Assembly: GCF_008329525.1 (NCBI RefSeq)
Contig: NZ_NPKQ01000001.1
Location: 124,001 to 188,000, forward strand
Direction of reading: 5' to 3'
From: Tardiphaga sp. P9-11
GTDB taxonomy: Bacteria > Pseudomonadota > Alphaproteobacteria > Rhizobiales > Xanthobacteraceae
DNA length: 64,000 nucleotides
The notes beneath the pieces are model-generated. The model saw nothing but the letters and a program-made list of their open reading frames with translations, had not been told where the DNA came from and did no database searches. The translations under genes were made by a program, and so were the position numbers. Below, one piece after another: positions 8,661 through 18,397 of the stretch (within the stretch, counting starts at the first letter, position 1; every line of letters begins with the position of its first letter).

Positions 8661-9656
8661 TTAGGGCTTGCCGGCAACCGCCGGGCCGCGCCAGCGCGCC
8701 CAGAGCCGCTCGAACAGCGGCAACAGCCCACGCGGCGTGACCAGGATGACAGAGATCACGACGATACCGTAGATGAAGTAATGCAGGCCGGGCAGCGTGC
8801 TGCCGAGCTTGCCGCGCAGGATTTCACCAAGCGGCACCAGCAGCAATGCGCCGAGCGCGGGACCATAGGCACGACCCAGACCGCCGACCGTTGCGAACAG
8901 CACGATCTCGATGGTGATCACGGGCGAAATCAGCAGATAGGGATCGGCAAAAGTGAGATAGCGCACATAGGCAGTACCGACGACGGACGCGAGCATCGCA
9001 GAGATCACCATGGCGGTGATCTTGTAGCGCAGGATGTTGACGCCGATCGCCTGCGCCGCCTTCTCATTGTCGCGGATGGTCCGCAGATAATAGCCAAGCG
9101 GCGAATTGAGAATCGCGACATTGACCAACACGCAAATCGCAGCCAGCCCCAGCATCATCCAGAACGCGCCGTGGCCACCGCCAAACTGGAACGCCAGGAA
9201 ATTGCCCGTGTCCTTCGGCAGCAGCAGCCCGGACGCACCGCCGAGGAAATCCCAGCCTTCGACCACGATGCTGCCCATTTCCGCAAAGGCCAGCGTGATC
9301 AGCACAAACGAGAGATGGCCGAGCTGAAAGCGGAAGTCGATCCATGCAATCACAGCACCGAGTATCCCGGAGATCAACGCCGAGATCACCAGACCGAACC
9401 ACATGTTGATGCCGAGTTTGAGCAACAATGCTGCCGAGAACATCGAGCCGATGCCGATGAACAGGCTGTGCGCCAGCGATATCTGACCGGCCATGCCGCC
9501 GACGATGTTCCACGACGAGGCCAGCGCCACATAGACCAGCGCCAGCGTGAGGATGTGGACGTAATAGCTCGACAAAACGAAAGGCATGATGGCCGCGATG
9601 ACCAGCGCGCCCCACCAGATCGGCGATGACAGCGTCTTGTAGAATTCCTCTCTCAT
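8661..9656 (-). CDS. livM: Branched-chain amino acid-type ABC transporter permease LivM
   Basis: This 331-residue polytopic protein matches the LivM subunit. It has about ten hydrophobic segments and the family loop GYYLRTIRDNEKAAQAIGVN (near residue 190) that contacts the ATPase. It is the last gene of a minus-strand operon livK-livG-livF-livH-livM and overlaps livH by 4 bases. With LivH it forms the membrane channel. Transporters of this group carry branched-chain amino acids but also urea, amides, aromatic acids and other small molecules, so the real substrate is open. Confidence 0.88.
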   Translation of the reverse strand: MREEFYKTLSSPIWWGALVIAAIMPFVLSSYYVHILTLALVYVALASSWNIVGGMAGQISLAHSLFIGIGSMFSAALLLKLGINMWFGLVISALISGILGAVIAWIDFRFQLGHLSFVLITLAFAEMGSIVVEGWDFLGGASGLLLPKDTGNFLAFQFGGGHGAFWMMLGLAAICVLVNVAILNSPLGYYLRTIRDNEKAAQAIGVNILRYKITAMVISAMLASVVGTAYVRYLTFADPYLLISPVITIEIVLFATVGGLGRAYGPALGALLLVPLGEILRGKLGSTLPGLHYFIYGIVVISVILVTPRGLLPLFERLWARWRGPAVAGKP

Positions 9657-10519
9657 CGTGCCGAGCTCCAGGTCAGGCCCTTCGGGAGAAACAGCATGAT
9701 CGCCACGAAGATGATGTAAGGCAGCAGCAGGCCGATCGGGCCGTCGAGATAAATCGTGCCGAAAGCCTCGGCGATACCGATGATCAGCCCCCCGAGCATG
9801 ATGCCGACGAAATTGGTCATGCCACCGAGCACCACGACTAGCAGCGTGATCACCGTATAGCGCAGGCCCTGGGTCGGCTGGATCGGCGTGCCGGGCAGCA
9901 GCAGCGCGGCGGCCAGCGCGAGAATACCGATGCCGAGCGCGAAAGTGAGCACCTGGACGCGGCCGACATTGATGCCCATCAGCGCCGCCGCGTGGGCATT
10001 CTGATGCACGGCGCGGATCGAGCGGCCGAAGTCGGTCGAGCGCAGCATGATATAGAGGCCGATGGCCAGCGCAAAGGAGACGACGAAGGCGACGATATGC
10101 GGCACCCGCAGCACCACGTCACCGAGAATGATCAGCTTGGACTCGACGAAGGACGGCGTTCGTGCCGGCTCGCCGCCAAACACCATCAGGATGCCGTTCT
10201 GCAGAACCAGGCTGAGACCCAGCGTGAGCTGCACCACCATCAGGAACTGATGCCCGACCATCGGCCGTATCAGGAAGATGTACACTAGCGCGCCGATGGC
10301 GGTCATCAGCGGCACGGTGATGATGATCGACACATAGGGGTCCATGGCGAAGGCGGAGTACAGCGCGAGGCACATGAACATGCCGAGCGAGATGAAATCG
10401 CCATGCGAGAAGTTGACGACGCCCGAGACGCCGTAGACGAGACCCATGCCCAGCGCCAGCAAGCCATAGGTGGCGCCGATCAGAAGGCCTTGGGCAAGAG
10501 CCTGATAAAGTTCGGTCAC
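9653..10519 (-). CDS. livH: Branched-chain amino acid-type ABC transporter permease LivH
   Basis: This 288-residue permease has eight or so hydrophobic helices and the LivH family signatures: the start LAQGLLIGATYGLLALGMGL, the VVNFSHGDF motif near residue 36, and the coupling loop RSIRAVHQNAHAAALMGIN near residue 165. It pairs with LivM in the inner membrane. The 4-base overlap with livM and the 12-base gap after livF show tight co-translation in one operon. Confidence 0.88.
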   Translation of the reverse strand: MTELYQALAQGLLIGATYGLLALGMGLVYGVSGVVNFSHGDFISLGMFMCLALYSAFAMDPYVSIIITVPLMTAIGALVYIFLIRPMVGHQFLMVVQLTLGLSLVLQNGILMVFGGEPARTPSFVESKLIILGDVVLRVPHIVAFVVSFALAIGLYIMLRSTDFGRSIRAVHQNAHAAALMGINVGRVQVLTFALGIGILALAAALLLPGTPIQPTQGLRYTVITLLVVVLGGMTNFVGIMLGGLIIGIAEAFGTIYLDGPIGLLLPYIIFVAIMLFLPKGLTWSSAR

Positions 10520-10531
10520 ATCACTCTCCGA

Positions 10532-11236
10532 TCACAGACCAAGATAGGCGCTGCGGGTGCGCGGATCGTTCTTCACGGTCTCCGCATCCCCCTCGACCGC
10601 CACCTGCCCGCGCTCCAGTACGTAGCAGCGCTCGGCATGGCGCAATGTCAGATTCAGATTCTGCTCGACGAGCAGGATCGTCAGTCCGTCGGCATGCAAC
10701 TTGTCGATGATCTCGAAAATATACTGCACGAACAGCGGCGACAGGCCCAGCGACGGCTCATCCAGCATCAGCAATTTGGCTTCCGCCATCAGCCCGCGGC
10801 CGATCGCCAGCATCTGCTGTTCGCCGCCTGATAGTGACCCAGCACTCTGGGTCAGCCGCTCGCCGAGCCGCGGAAACAGGCCGATGACCTTTTCCATCTG
10901 CTGCGGACGATGCTTCCGCGCATGCGCATTGATGCCGCCGAGCAAAAGATTTTCGCGGATGCTCATCTCCGGAAACACCAGGCGGCCTTCCGGCACCTGC
11001 ACGATGCCAAGCTCGACACGCGCCTGCGGTGTCAATTTGCTGATGTCCTCGCCCAGAAACAGAATACGACCGGATATCGGCTTGACCATGCCGGACAACG
11101 AATTGATCAGTGTGGTCTTGCCGGCATTGTTGGCGCCGAGCAGGCCGACGATCTCGCCGGCAGCTATCTTGGCATTGATGTCGCGCAACACCGGCACACC
11201 GCCATAGCCCGCCACCAGATTGTCGATCTCAAGCAT
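10532..11236 (-). CDS. livF: Branched-chain amino acid-type ABC transporter ATPase LivF
   Basis: This 234-residue cytoplasmic ATPase has Walker A GANNAGKTT (an N where most relatives have G), signature LSGGEQQM, Walker B LLMLDEPSLGL and the switch histidine region EQNLNL typical of LivF. I start at the ATG at 11236 (MLEIDNLVAGYGG); an in-frame ATG at 11260 adds eight residues. The chosen start overlaps the livG end by eight bases, as expected for translationally coupled subunits. Confidence 0.87.
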   Translation of the reverse strand: MLEIDNLVAGYGGVPVLRDINAKIAAGEIVGLLGANNAGKTTLINSLSGMVKPISGRILFLGEDISKLTPQARVELGIVQVPEGRLVFPEMSIRENLLLGGINAHARKHRPQQMEKVIGLFPRLGERLTQSAGSLSGGEQQMLAIGRGLMAEAKLLMLDEPSLGLSPLFVQYIFEIIDKLHADGLTILLVEQNLNLTLRHAERCYVLERGQVAVEGDAETVKNDPRTRSAYLGL

Positions 11237-11957
11237 CGAGATGATCTCCGAAATAGGCATCGACGACGCGCTGATCCTTGAGGATCTCGTCGGGCGTGCC
11301 CTGCGCGATCTTCTCGCCGAAATTGATCACCACCATACGCTGCGCCAGCCGCATGATGACCGGCATCACATGCTCGACCATCACGATGGTGACGCCCTGC
11401 TTGTTGAGCTCCTCGATGATCGCGATCGGCGCGGCGGTCTCGGCCATGGTCAGGCCGGCCATCACTTCGTCGAGCAGGATGCAACGCGGATCGGTAGCGA
11501 TGCACTTCGCCAGTTCCAAGAGCTTCTTGTCCTGCAACGACAGTGTCGCCGGTGTCTTGTGCTCCTTGCCGCCGAGACCGACGCGCAGCAGCGCCTGCGC
11601 CGCATAGTCGATGGCCTCGCGCATCGGCCGGCGCGTCAATGCTGCGGTCGTGACGACGTCGAGCGCCGTCATGTCGGCAAACGACTGGACGATCTGGAAC
11701 GAGCGCATCAATCCGCGGCGCACCAGCCGGTCCGGCGACACCCCGATGATGCTTTCGCCGTCATAGATGACATTGCCGGTGCTCGGCGGAATGAAGCCGG
11801 AGATCACACCGAACAGCGTGGTCTTGCCGGCGCCATTCGGGCCGATGATGCCGAGAATCTCGCCCTTCTCGACGCCGAAGCTCACCGCGTTGAGCGCGAC
11901 CAGACCGCCGAACCGCCTGGTGATGTTGGAGACTTCCAGAAATGCCACAGCATCCAC
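11229..11957 (-). CDS. livG: Branched-chain amino acid-type ABC transporter ATPase LivG
   Basis: This 242-residue ATPase has an early Walker A (GPNGAGKTT, near residue 38), the LivG-specific GLMRSFQIVQSF segment, a degenerate signature (LSLQDKKLLE in place of LSGGQ) and Walker B CILLDEVMAGLT. LivG proteins normally carry divergent signature motifs because one composite site of the LivF-LivG dimer is less active. The binding-protein gene lies 37 bases upstream and livF overlaps downstream. Confidence 0.86.
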   Translation of the reverse strand: MDAVAFLEVSNITRRFGGLVALNAVSFGVEKGEILGIIGPNGAGKTTLFGVISGFIPPSTGNVIYDGESIIGVSPDRLVRRGLMRSFQIVQSFADMTALDVVTTAALTRRPMREAIDYAAQALLRVGLGGKEHKTPATLSLQDKKLLELAKCIATDPRCILLDEVMAGLTMAETAAPIAIIEELNKQGVTIVMVEHVMPVIMRLAQRMVVINFGEKIAQGTPDEILKDQRVVDAYFGDHLDA

Positions 11958-11994
11958 TCTTTATGTTGCGCTCAGCCTCAGTACAGAGAGTCGC

Positions 11995-13239
11995 TCAGGA
12001 CTTCGGCCGCGGCGGCACCTGGGCGAATTCCTTCGGGAATACGACCTGCTGAGCCTGCTCAGGAGTCCACTGGATGAACATGGCAGAACCGTCCTTGAGC
12101 AAACGATCTTCCGCGAATTGCAGGCCCTTCGGCTTCGCGATGTAGAGGTTCGGATCGCCTGCCGGGATGTTGACGTTCTTCAACGCCTCGAGCAGCGCAT
12201 CGCTCTGCAGTGATTTGGCATTCTCGAGCACCTGCTGCAGCACGCGCGCCGCCTGGGCGTATTGCACCGCGCCCTGGCCGATTTTCTCAAGCTTGGCTAC
12301 ATCGTGCAATTCCGTGACGATCTTCTGCATCGACTCGATCTTGGCGCCAGCGCTGAAGCCGGTCATGCCGAACAGATTCCTCGTCAGTACGGCCTTGCCG
12401 ATTTCAGGGCCGAGATCCTTCCACAGCGACAGATCCGAATAGCCGCCGGTACCGCCGCAGAAGATGCTGCCGTGATAGTTCAGATTGTAACGCGCCTGAT
12501 GCAGCAGGATGCCATCGCGCGGCGTCACGAGACCGACGACGACGTCAGGCTTGAGCGAACGGATGCGGACCATTGCCGCGGTCTGATCCTGCGCACGAAT
12601 ATCGAGCGCGGCCTCACCGATGATCTGGATGCCGCTGGCCTTCAGTTTCTCGACCAGGAATTTGTTGGACTGCTGGCCGGCCTCATAATTCGAGTAGGCC
12701 ATAACGGCGGTCTTGATCGGAAATTTGAAATCGTCGCGCAAAGAGATGACGAAATCATGCATGGTCTGCGCATAGCCGCGATCATAGGGATAACCCAGCG
12801 TGAACATGTAGTTCGACTGGGAACCACCGGCCCAGACCGACAACGTCGGAATCTTGGCTTCGTCGACCACCGGTGTCAGCGCCAGCATCTGCGCGCTGAG
12901 AATGGTGCCGGTCAGAAGCTGCACCTTCTCCTCGGTGATCAGGCGCCGCGCTTCGGCGGCGGTGCGCGCGGGCTGGCTGGTATCGTCCGCCAGCACCAAC
13001 TCGATCTTGGCACCGCCCTTGCTCTTGATGCCACCTTCGGCATTGATCTTCTTGATGATGTATTCGAAAGCCGGCTGACCTTCCTGCGCGTAAGCCGCAA
13101 GACCGCCGCTCATCGAATTAACCATGCCGATGCGGATCGCCGGCTCAGCAGCGCCTGCACCGCGAATGAACGGCGCGGCGATCGGCCCTGCTAGAACGGC
13201 AGAGGCACCAAGTCCAAACGTGCGGCGGGTCATGGTCAT
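11995..13239 (-). CDS. Periplasmic substrate-binding protein of the first Liv importer (LivK-like)
   Basis: This 414-residue protein belongs to the type I periplasmic-binding family (Leu/Ile/Val-binding-like). It begins MTMTRRTFGLGAS, a twin-arginine Tat signal, with probable cleavage after a GAGAAE stretch near residue 35. It then shows the typical start IRIGMVNSMSGGLAAYAQEG. I start at the ATG at 13239, directly after a GGAGGA site; an in-frame ATG at 13317 would bury the Tat signal. It captures the ligand in the periplasm for LivHMGF encoded downstream. The ligand is not inferable; a flanking GST and flavin reductase hint at a xenobiotic or aromatic compound, but this is weak. Confidence 0.86.
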   Translation of the reverse strand: MTMTRRTFGLGASAVLAGPIAAPFIRGAGAAEPAIRIGMVNSMSGGLAAYAQEGQPAFEYIIKKINAEGGIKSKGGAKIELVLADDTSQPARTAAEARRLITEEKVQLLTGTILSAQMLALTPVVDEAKIPTLSVWAGGSQSNYMFTLGYPYDRGYAQTMHDFVISLRDDFKFPIKTAVMAYSNYEAGQQSNKFLVEKLKASGIQIIGEAALDIRAQDQTAAMVRIRSLKPDVVVGLVTPRDGILLHQARYNLNYHGSIFCGGTGGYSDLSLWKDLGPEIGKAVLTRNLFGMTGFSAGAKIESMQKIVTELHDVAKLEKIGQGAVQYAQAARVLQQVLENAKSLQSDALLEALKNVNIPAGDPNLYIAKPKGLQFAEDRLLKDGSAMFIQWTPEQAQQVVFPKEFAQVPPRPKS

Positions 13240-13448
13240 GTCATATCCTCCGTTTCGCGACGTCGCTGCTGCGACGCGCTTTCTTGTTCTGTTGCTGTGC
13301 GCTGGAGTGTCGAACACTGCGTTGCAGATTGGGAGTCTGCATATCGCAGTCGGGCAGCGTTTTTCGGACTTAGCCGCGTTTGTGCAGCTGCGTCAAATTG
13401 CGGTGTACGGAAATCGCGAATGAGGGCCATGCATCCGTGACGGGGCTT

Positions 13449-14387
13449 TCATAGTCGCCCAATCGCAAAACCAGCACGCGGAAAATGCACAACCGTTGCG
13501 CCAATGTCGGGATCCTCGCGACGCAGAGCGATGCTGTCATAGTCCGCAGAAACAAGCGCGCCGATGACGGAATCGAAACCCCAGTCGAGCGGCGTGACGG
13601 ACAGCATCATGCCTTCCGTGAAAGGCGCGTTTTGATCAGCTGCAACAATGGAATGCGATCCGGCCGCGGGCTGGCAGCGACGCGCCATTTCCAACGCATG
13701 CTCGGGCGACAGATCTTCAACCATTCCGTGCCCAAGCGAGGCGACCCGATCCATCCACGCAAGGAGGCGCAGATGCCCGGCGAGACCCTCGCTCTCGCCC
13801 AGATTGCTGCGCGCATACCAGAGTGGATGATAGACGGCGAGATCGGCAAGCGACGGCGCCTTGCTAAGCAGGAACGCATCGCCATGCGCGAGCCAATCGC
13901 TGAGCCAGGCAAGATGAATGCGAAACTGGTCGCGCAATGCAGGAAGCTGCTCACGCATCTTCACGCTATCCCAGCCGTCGAACTTGCCTGATGTGAAACT
14001 GGCGCGATCAGCATGCAGCTCCGGCGGAAAACGATCGCCGTTCAGACCGAAGACAAGACCAAGCGCAGTGGCGAACAGTGCGCGATCGGCCCAGGCCGCA
14101 ATCACGTCAGCCTGACCACGCGTGCCCGTCGGATAAAACGTCGGCTCGGGAAAGCGCCGCTCAAGCTCTGCGAGGATGCGGCGCGTATCGCAATAGATGT
14201 CGGCGCCGATCTGTAACACCGGAATGCGGCGATAGCCTCCGGTGAGTGCCACGAGCTCTGGCTTCGGCGCGATCCGCGGCTGGATCACCGAGTGCCAATG
14301 CAAGCCCTTCAATCCAAAGGCTATGCGCACCTTCTCGGCAAACGGCGAACGCGGATAGTGATGCAGAACAAGATCGGTCGCCGTCAC
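13449..14387 (-). CDS. Glutathione S-transferase family protein
   Basis: This 312-residue protein has an N-terminal thioredoxin-like GST domain: YPRSPFAEKVR supplies the putative catalytic serine near residue 14, and RRIPVLQIG contains the family cis-proline. An all-helical C-terminal domain follows. At 312 residues it is longer than a typical 200-230 residue GST; the extra C-terminal ~90 residues form a compact tail (PFTEGMMLSVTPLDWG and onward) seen in some rhizobial GST-like proteins. It probably conjugates or reduces electrophiles with glutathione in the cytoplasm. It is followed upstream by a small protein gene and an MFS gene on the same strand, but the gaps do not force an operon. Confidence 0.8.
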   Translation of the reverse strand: MTATDLVLHHYPRSPFAEKVRIAFGLKGLHWHSVIQPRIAPKPELVALTGGYRRIPVLQIGADIYCDTRRILAELERRFPEPTFYPTGTRGQADVIAAWADRALFATALGLVFGLNGDRFPPELHADRASFTSGKFDGWDSVKMREQLPALRDQFRIHLAWLSDWLAHGDAFLLSKAPSLADLAVYHPLWYARSNLGESEGLAGHLRLLAWMDRVASLGHGMVEDLSPEHALEMARRCQPAAGSHSIVAADQNAPFTEGMMLSVTPLDWGFDSVIGALVSADYDSIALRREDPDIGATVVHFPRAGFAIGRL

Positions 14388-14406
14388 TGCATCCCTTGCC
14401 CGTCAG

Positions 14407-14616
14407 CTATGTCGCATGTATTGCCGTCGCCGCACTGGCGGGATACATCGCCTCGAATTCGGCGATCGGATGCGGAAGCCCATCCGGACCTATGATTTCA
14501 ACATCCCAACTGCCGTCATCGAGCAGCTCTCTGGCCTTCTTGACAGCTCCGGCAGCGTTGTCGCGGCGGAGTGAAACAGTCCCTGACGTATCGGTTCCCT
14601 TAACGAAAAACGGCAA
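14407..14616 (-). CDS. Small conserved-looking hypothetical protein with TTG start
   Basis: A 69-residue protein (MPFFVKGTDTSGTVSLRR...) can be read from the TTG at 14616, seven bases after a near-perfect GGAGG site. The longer frame from an ATG at 14691 runs through arginine-rich sequence that looks non-coding. The protein is mixed alpha/beta, with a phrase WDVEIIGPDGLPHPIAEFE that suggests a small cytoplasmic fold. I do not know a function. It ends about 20 bases before the start of the downstream GST gene, so co-transcription with it is likely. Confidence 0.6.
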   Translation of the reverse strand: MPFFVKGTDTSGTVSLRRDNAAGAVKKARELLDDGSWDVEIIGPDGLPHPIAEFEAMYPASAATAIHAT

Positions 14617-14623
14617 GTCACGT

Positions 14624-14630
14624 CCTCCCT
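14624..14630 (-). promoter_or_regulatory. Ribosome-binding site that decides a TTG start
   Basis: On the minus strand AGGGAGG lies seven bases before the TTG at 14616. It supports this rare start over the upstream ATG at 14691, which has no such site. Confidence 0.6.
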
Positions 14631-14749
14631 GTGTGAGGCGCCCCGAGATGCGAGGCCGTGCGCGACGTCTTGATCGCGCCACTCCGCGCATCAGACCACA
14701 GGAGTCGTGACAATTCCAGCAACTTGCCGACGCAGCAACGCCTGTACCG

Positions 14750-16030
14750 CTATGCAGATGCGCGCTGCACTGCGGGACGGGTCAAGACGAAGAAGATGAG
14801 GGTACAGACGGTCAGGAATACCGCCATTGAGATTAAAACTGCGGGCAATCCCCAGGCGGCAGCGATCGGACTGGTCGCGGACTGCATTACGGCAGTGCCG
14901 AGGAAGAACGACAGGTTCGCCGCAGAGAGCGCCTTGCCAATATTCTCGGCAGCAACGACCTGGCGGATCATCGCATAGACGAGCGGCTGCATCGCAACGA
15001 GAAGGCCGATAACCACAAGCAGGCCGGTGTCGACTGCCACGGGCATCACTGGAAGGCCGAAAAGCGTGGCCAACGGATAGCCCGGTGCACCGAGCGCCAT
15101 CACGAGCAGCAGCGCGGCGGCGCACAAATGGACCACAAACAGCAGCGCGCGGCGATGACCGAGCTTGCGATCAAGCAAGCCCGACAGCGCCGGCCCGATC
15201 ACCAGCGCCACCGTAAACAGCGCTAGGACATTGCCGGCCTCTATCCGCGACAATCCCTTGATATTCATCAGCCAGGGGCCGGCCCAAAGCCCACGCAACA
15301 CAAGCTGAACCGCAAGTGACACGAAAGCGAGGATGACGATACCGCGCACCGCACGCGACACGCCGAGTTGCAAAACCGAAATCATCTCGCCCAGAAGCGC
15401 GCGCGGCTGGCCTTCGGGGCGCGCGGCCGGCACCATGACCGAGATCAGCATCGCCACGACGATGGCCGCAGCCGCAGCAATCCAGAAACCGGCGCGCCAT
15501 CCCCAATGTTCCACCACATAAGCAAGCGGGCTCGCCGACAGCAGCAATCCCGCATTGCCGAATGACAGGATGATGCCCGACCACAGACCGAACTGCGCAG
15601 GTGTCAGCCGCTTGGCTGCGAGCGTCATCGGGCACATCAACATGCCTGATGTCGCCATGCCGATGGTCGCCTGCGACACGAAGAACGACAGCGGCCCAGT
15701 CGATAGCGCCGCGATCGTCGCGCCGCAGACGGTGCCGGCGAACAACACGAGCGACACCGTGCGAATGCTGTAGCGATCCAGCGCGACGCCGACCGGAATC
15801 TGCAGGAGCGCGAAGAAAAAATGATAGGCCGAAGTCAGCGCCGCCAGAGTCTGGGGCGTGATGCCGAGATCGGTAGACATCACATCGATCGCGACCGCAG
15901 GCGTGGTGCGCAGCATATTGGACAGCACATGCCCGCAGGTCAGAATGAGCATGGCGGCCACGAGGGCCACGCTCACGGGCGGATCGATGGCAACGGGCTT
16001 AAAGGCAGAAGAGTCGGCAGCACTGGTCAT
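14750..16030 (-). CDS. MFS transporter
   Basis: This 426-residue inner-membrane protein shows twelve hydrophobic segments in two six-helix halves. The loop between helices 2 and 3 carries an MFS motif-A variant (IPVGVALDRYSIR, near residue 80). It should move a small solute with protons; direction and substrate are unknown. The gene is followed upstream on the same strand by the YdeP-type molybdoenzyme gene, 84 bases away, so the two may be co-expressed. Confidence 0.85.
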   Translation of the reverse strand: MTSAADSSAFKPVAIDPPVSVALVAAMLILTCGHVLSNMLRTTPAVAIDVMSTDLGITPQTLAALTSAYHFFFALLQIPVGVALDRYSIRTVSLVLFAGTVCGATIAALSTGPLSFFVSQATIGMATSGMLMCPMTLAAKRLTPAQFGLWSGIILSFGNAGLLLSASPLAYVVEHWGWRAGFWIAAAAAIVVAMLISVMVPAARPEGQPRALLGEMISVLQLGVSRAVRGIVILAFVSLAVQLVLRGLWAGPWLMNIKGLSRIEAGNVLALFTVALVIGPALSGLLDRKLGHRRALLFVVHLCAAALLLVMALGAPGYPLATLFGLPVMPVAVDTGLLVVIGLLVAMQPLVYAMIRQVVAAENIGKALSAANLSFFLGTAVMQSATSPIAAAWGLPAVLISMAVFLTVCTLIFFVLTRPAVQRASA

Positions 16031-16114
16031 GGCGCTCGCCTACGCGGAAACACGGCGCGCATCAACCGCCACGAAAGCCGTGGCGGTCATGCTCTCTCAA
16101 TGCTGCGGTGCAGC

Positions 16115-18397
16115 TTAAGCTGCAGATGCCTCGATCCGGATCGGGATCGATTTGTAAGCCGGCGTTCCCGACTTCGCATCATGCTGGTCGAGCGACACGA
16201 GCACATTGGCCTCGGGATAATAGGCCGCCACCGATCCTTGCGGGATGTTGTAAGCCACCGCCGTCACCCGGCGCAACGCGCGCGGCACGCTGTCCGGACG
16301 GTCCAGCACGATGTCGATCAGATCACCGTGGCTCAGCCCGCGGCGGGCGAGGTCCTGCTCGTTGACGAACACCACATCGCGCCGCCCGGTGATGCCGCGA
16401 TAGCGGTCGTTCATGCCGTAGATCGTGGTGTTGTACTGGTCGTGGCTGCGCAGCGTTGTCAGCGTCAACGCGGTCTCGGCGGGGCCGTCCTCATAGAGGC
16501 CGGAGAAGACCAGGAACTGCGCCTTCTTGCTCGGCGTTAGCCATTCCCGCTCCGAGGCAGTGTTGCGCAGCCGGAAGCCACCCGGCTTCTTGATCCGCGC
16601 ATTGTAATCCTCGAAGGCCGGAAAGACCGACTCGATGGCGTCGCGGATCTTGCTGTAGTCGGCGACGTAGTCCAGCCACTTCACCTTGGTACTCGGCAAA
16701 GTCGCGATGGCCATCTCCGAGACGATGGCTGTTTCGGACTTGAGGTGCTCCGACGCCGGCTTCAAGCCGCCACGCGAGGCGTGCACCATCGACATCGAAT
16801 CTTCCACCGTCACCAGTTGCGGCCCCGTCGCCTGCACGTCGATTTCGGTGCGGCCAAGGCATGGCAGGATAATCGACTCCTTCGCGATCAGAAGATGCGA
16901 GCGATTGAGCTTGGTGGCGATATGCACCACAAGATCGAGGCTGCGCATCGCTGGATAGGTCTCCTCGGGATCTGACATCGCGACCGCGAGATTGCCGCCA
17001 AGACAGACCAATGCCTTCGAACGTCCATCACGGATCGCCTTCACCGACGCGACGGCGTCGTGACCATGCGCACTCGGCGGCTTGAAGTTGAAGGTGCGTT
17101 CGATACCGTCGAGCAGTGCGGCGTTGGGTACTTCAGTGATCCCCACGGTGCGGTCGCCCTGCACGTTCGAGTGCCCGCGCAACGGCGAGATTCCGGCACC
17201 GGGACGGCCGATGTTTCCGCGCAGCATCAGAAGATTGGCGATCTGCTGCACGTTACCGGTGCCGTGGCGATGCTGGGTGATGCCCATGCCATAATTGATG
17301 ATCACGCTCTTGGCCCCGGCGTAGATGTTGCCGAGGTTTTCGATATCGGCGCGCGGCAGGCCCGACGATTTCTCGATCGCCTCCCATGAGGTCGCGTCGA
17401 GATCCGCGAGCAGCGCCTCGATGCCGTCGGTGTGTTCTGCGATGAAGGCTCGGTCGAGCACGCCGGGACCGCCTTCGGCAAGGCTCGCGGCATCGAGCGC
17501 CACGATGGTCTTCATCATGCCCTTCAGCACCGCAATGTCGCCGCCGACCTTGACCTGGTAATAGGTCGATGAGATCTGCGTTGAACTCATCGTCAACATT
17601 TCTGCCGGGTGCTGCGGTGAGGTAAACCGTTCCAGCCCGCGCTCACGCAGCGGATTGATCGAGACGATGGCAGCACCGCGCTTGGCACATTCGCGCAGCG
17701 TGGTCAGCATGCGCGGATGATTGGTGCCGGGATTGTGCCCGATACAGAACACCGCGTCCGCATGATCGAAATCCTCAAGCGTCACCGTGCCCTTGCCGAC
17801 GCCAATGGATTCGGGAAGGCCGACGCTGGTGGCCTCGTGACACATGTTGGAGCAATCGGGGAAATTGTTGGTGCCGAATTCGCGCACGAACAACTGATAC
17901 ATGAACGCTGCTTCGTTAGAGCAGCGCCCCGACGTGTAGAACTCGGCCATGTTCGGATCGGGCAAAGCGCGCAAGCCAGCACCGATCCGCGCCATCGCAT
18001 CTTCCCATGAGATTGGAAGATACTTGTCACTAGCCCGGTCATAGGCCATCGGATGGGTGAGACGTCCCTCGTTTTCGAGGTCGTGGTCGCGCCAGTCCCA
18101 GAGTTCGCTCACGGTATGCTTGGCGAAGAACTCTGGCGTCGTACGCTTAGCCGTTGCTTCCCACGACACCGCCTTGGCACCGTTCTCGCAGAACTCGAAC
18201 GACGATGTGTGCTTTGGATCGGGCCAGGCGCAGCCCGGGCAATCGAAACCGTGCGGCTGGTTCATCGTCAGGAGGCCGTGCGTTTCGTTGACCACCGCCA
18301 TCTGTCCGCGCACCGCGTCAGCTACCGCTTTCAATGCACCCCAACCTGCGGCGGCACCTTTATAGTCTTCGACGCCCTGAACGTGTTTCTTCGCCAT
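16115..18397 (-). CDS. FdhF/YdeP-family molybdopterin oxidoreductase
   Basis: This ~760-residue protein belongs to the DMSO-reductase superfamily that binds bis-MGD molybdenum, in the YdeP subgroup. Visible are the N-terminal cysteine pair DCPGCAWPDPK near residue 55, the segment CSNEAAFMYQLFVREFGTNN, the cofactor-binding CIGHNPGTNHPRM, and a C-terminal MGD-binding domain ending at IPIRIE. No Tat signal is present, so it acts in the cytoplasm. E. coli YdeP is linked to acid resistance but its reaction is unresolved. The ATG at 18397 (MAKKHVQGVEDYKG) fits the family; an ATG at 18427 adds ten residues. The adjacent MFS gene is a possible partner. Confidence 0.87.
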   Translation of the reverse strand: MAKKHVQGVEDYKGAAAGWGALKAVADAVRGQMAVVNETHGLLTMNQPHGFDCPGCAWPDPKHTSSFEFCENGAKAVSWEATAKRTTPEFFAKHTVSELWDWRDHDLENEGRLTHPMAYDRASDKYLPISWEDAMARIGAGLRALPDPNMAEFYTSGRCSNEAAFMYQLFVREFGTNNFPDCSNMCHEATSVGLPESIGVGKGTVTLEDFDHADAVFCIGHNPGTNHPRMLTTLRECAKRGAAIVSINPLRERGLERFTSPQHPAEMLTMSSTQISSTYYQVKVGGDIAVLKGMMKTIVALDAASLAEGGPGVLDRAFIAEHTDGIEALLADLDATSWEAIEKSSGLPRADIENLGNIYAGAKSVIINYGMGITQHRHGTGNVQQIANLLMLRGNIGRPGAGISPLRGHSNVQGDRTVGITEVPNAALLDGIERTFNFKPPSAHGHDAVASVKAIRDGRSKALVCLGGNLAVAMSDPEETYPAMRSLDLVVHIATKLNRSHLLIAKESIILPCLGRTEIDVQATGPQLVTVEDSMSMVHASRGGLKPASEHLKSETAIVSEMAIATLPSTKVKWLDYVADYSKIRDAIESVFPAFEDYNARIKKPGGFRLRNTASEREWLTPSKKAQFLVFSGLYEDGPAETALTLTTLRSHDQYNTTIYGMNDRYRGITGRRDVVFVNEQDLARRGLSHGDLIDIVLDRPDSVPRALRRVTAVAYNIPQGSVAAYYPEANVLVSLDQHDAKSGTPAYKSIPIRIEASAA

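Noticed and set aside
8781-9629. 282-codon plus-strand frame across livM.
   Set aside because: Antisense to livM with low-complexity charged composition; no ribosome-binding site.
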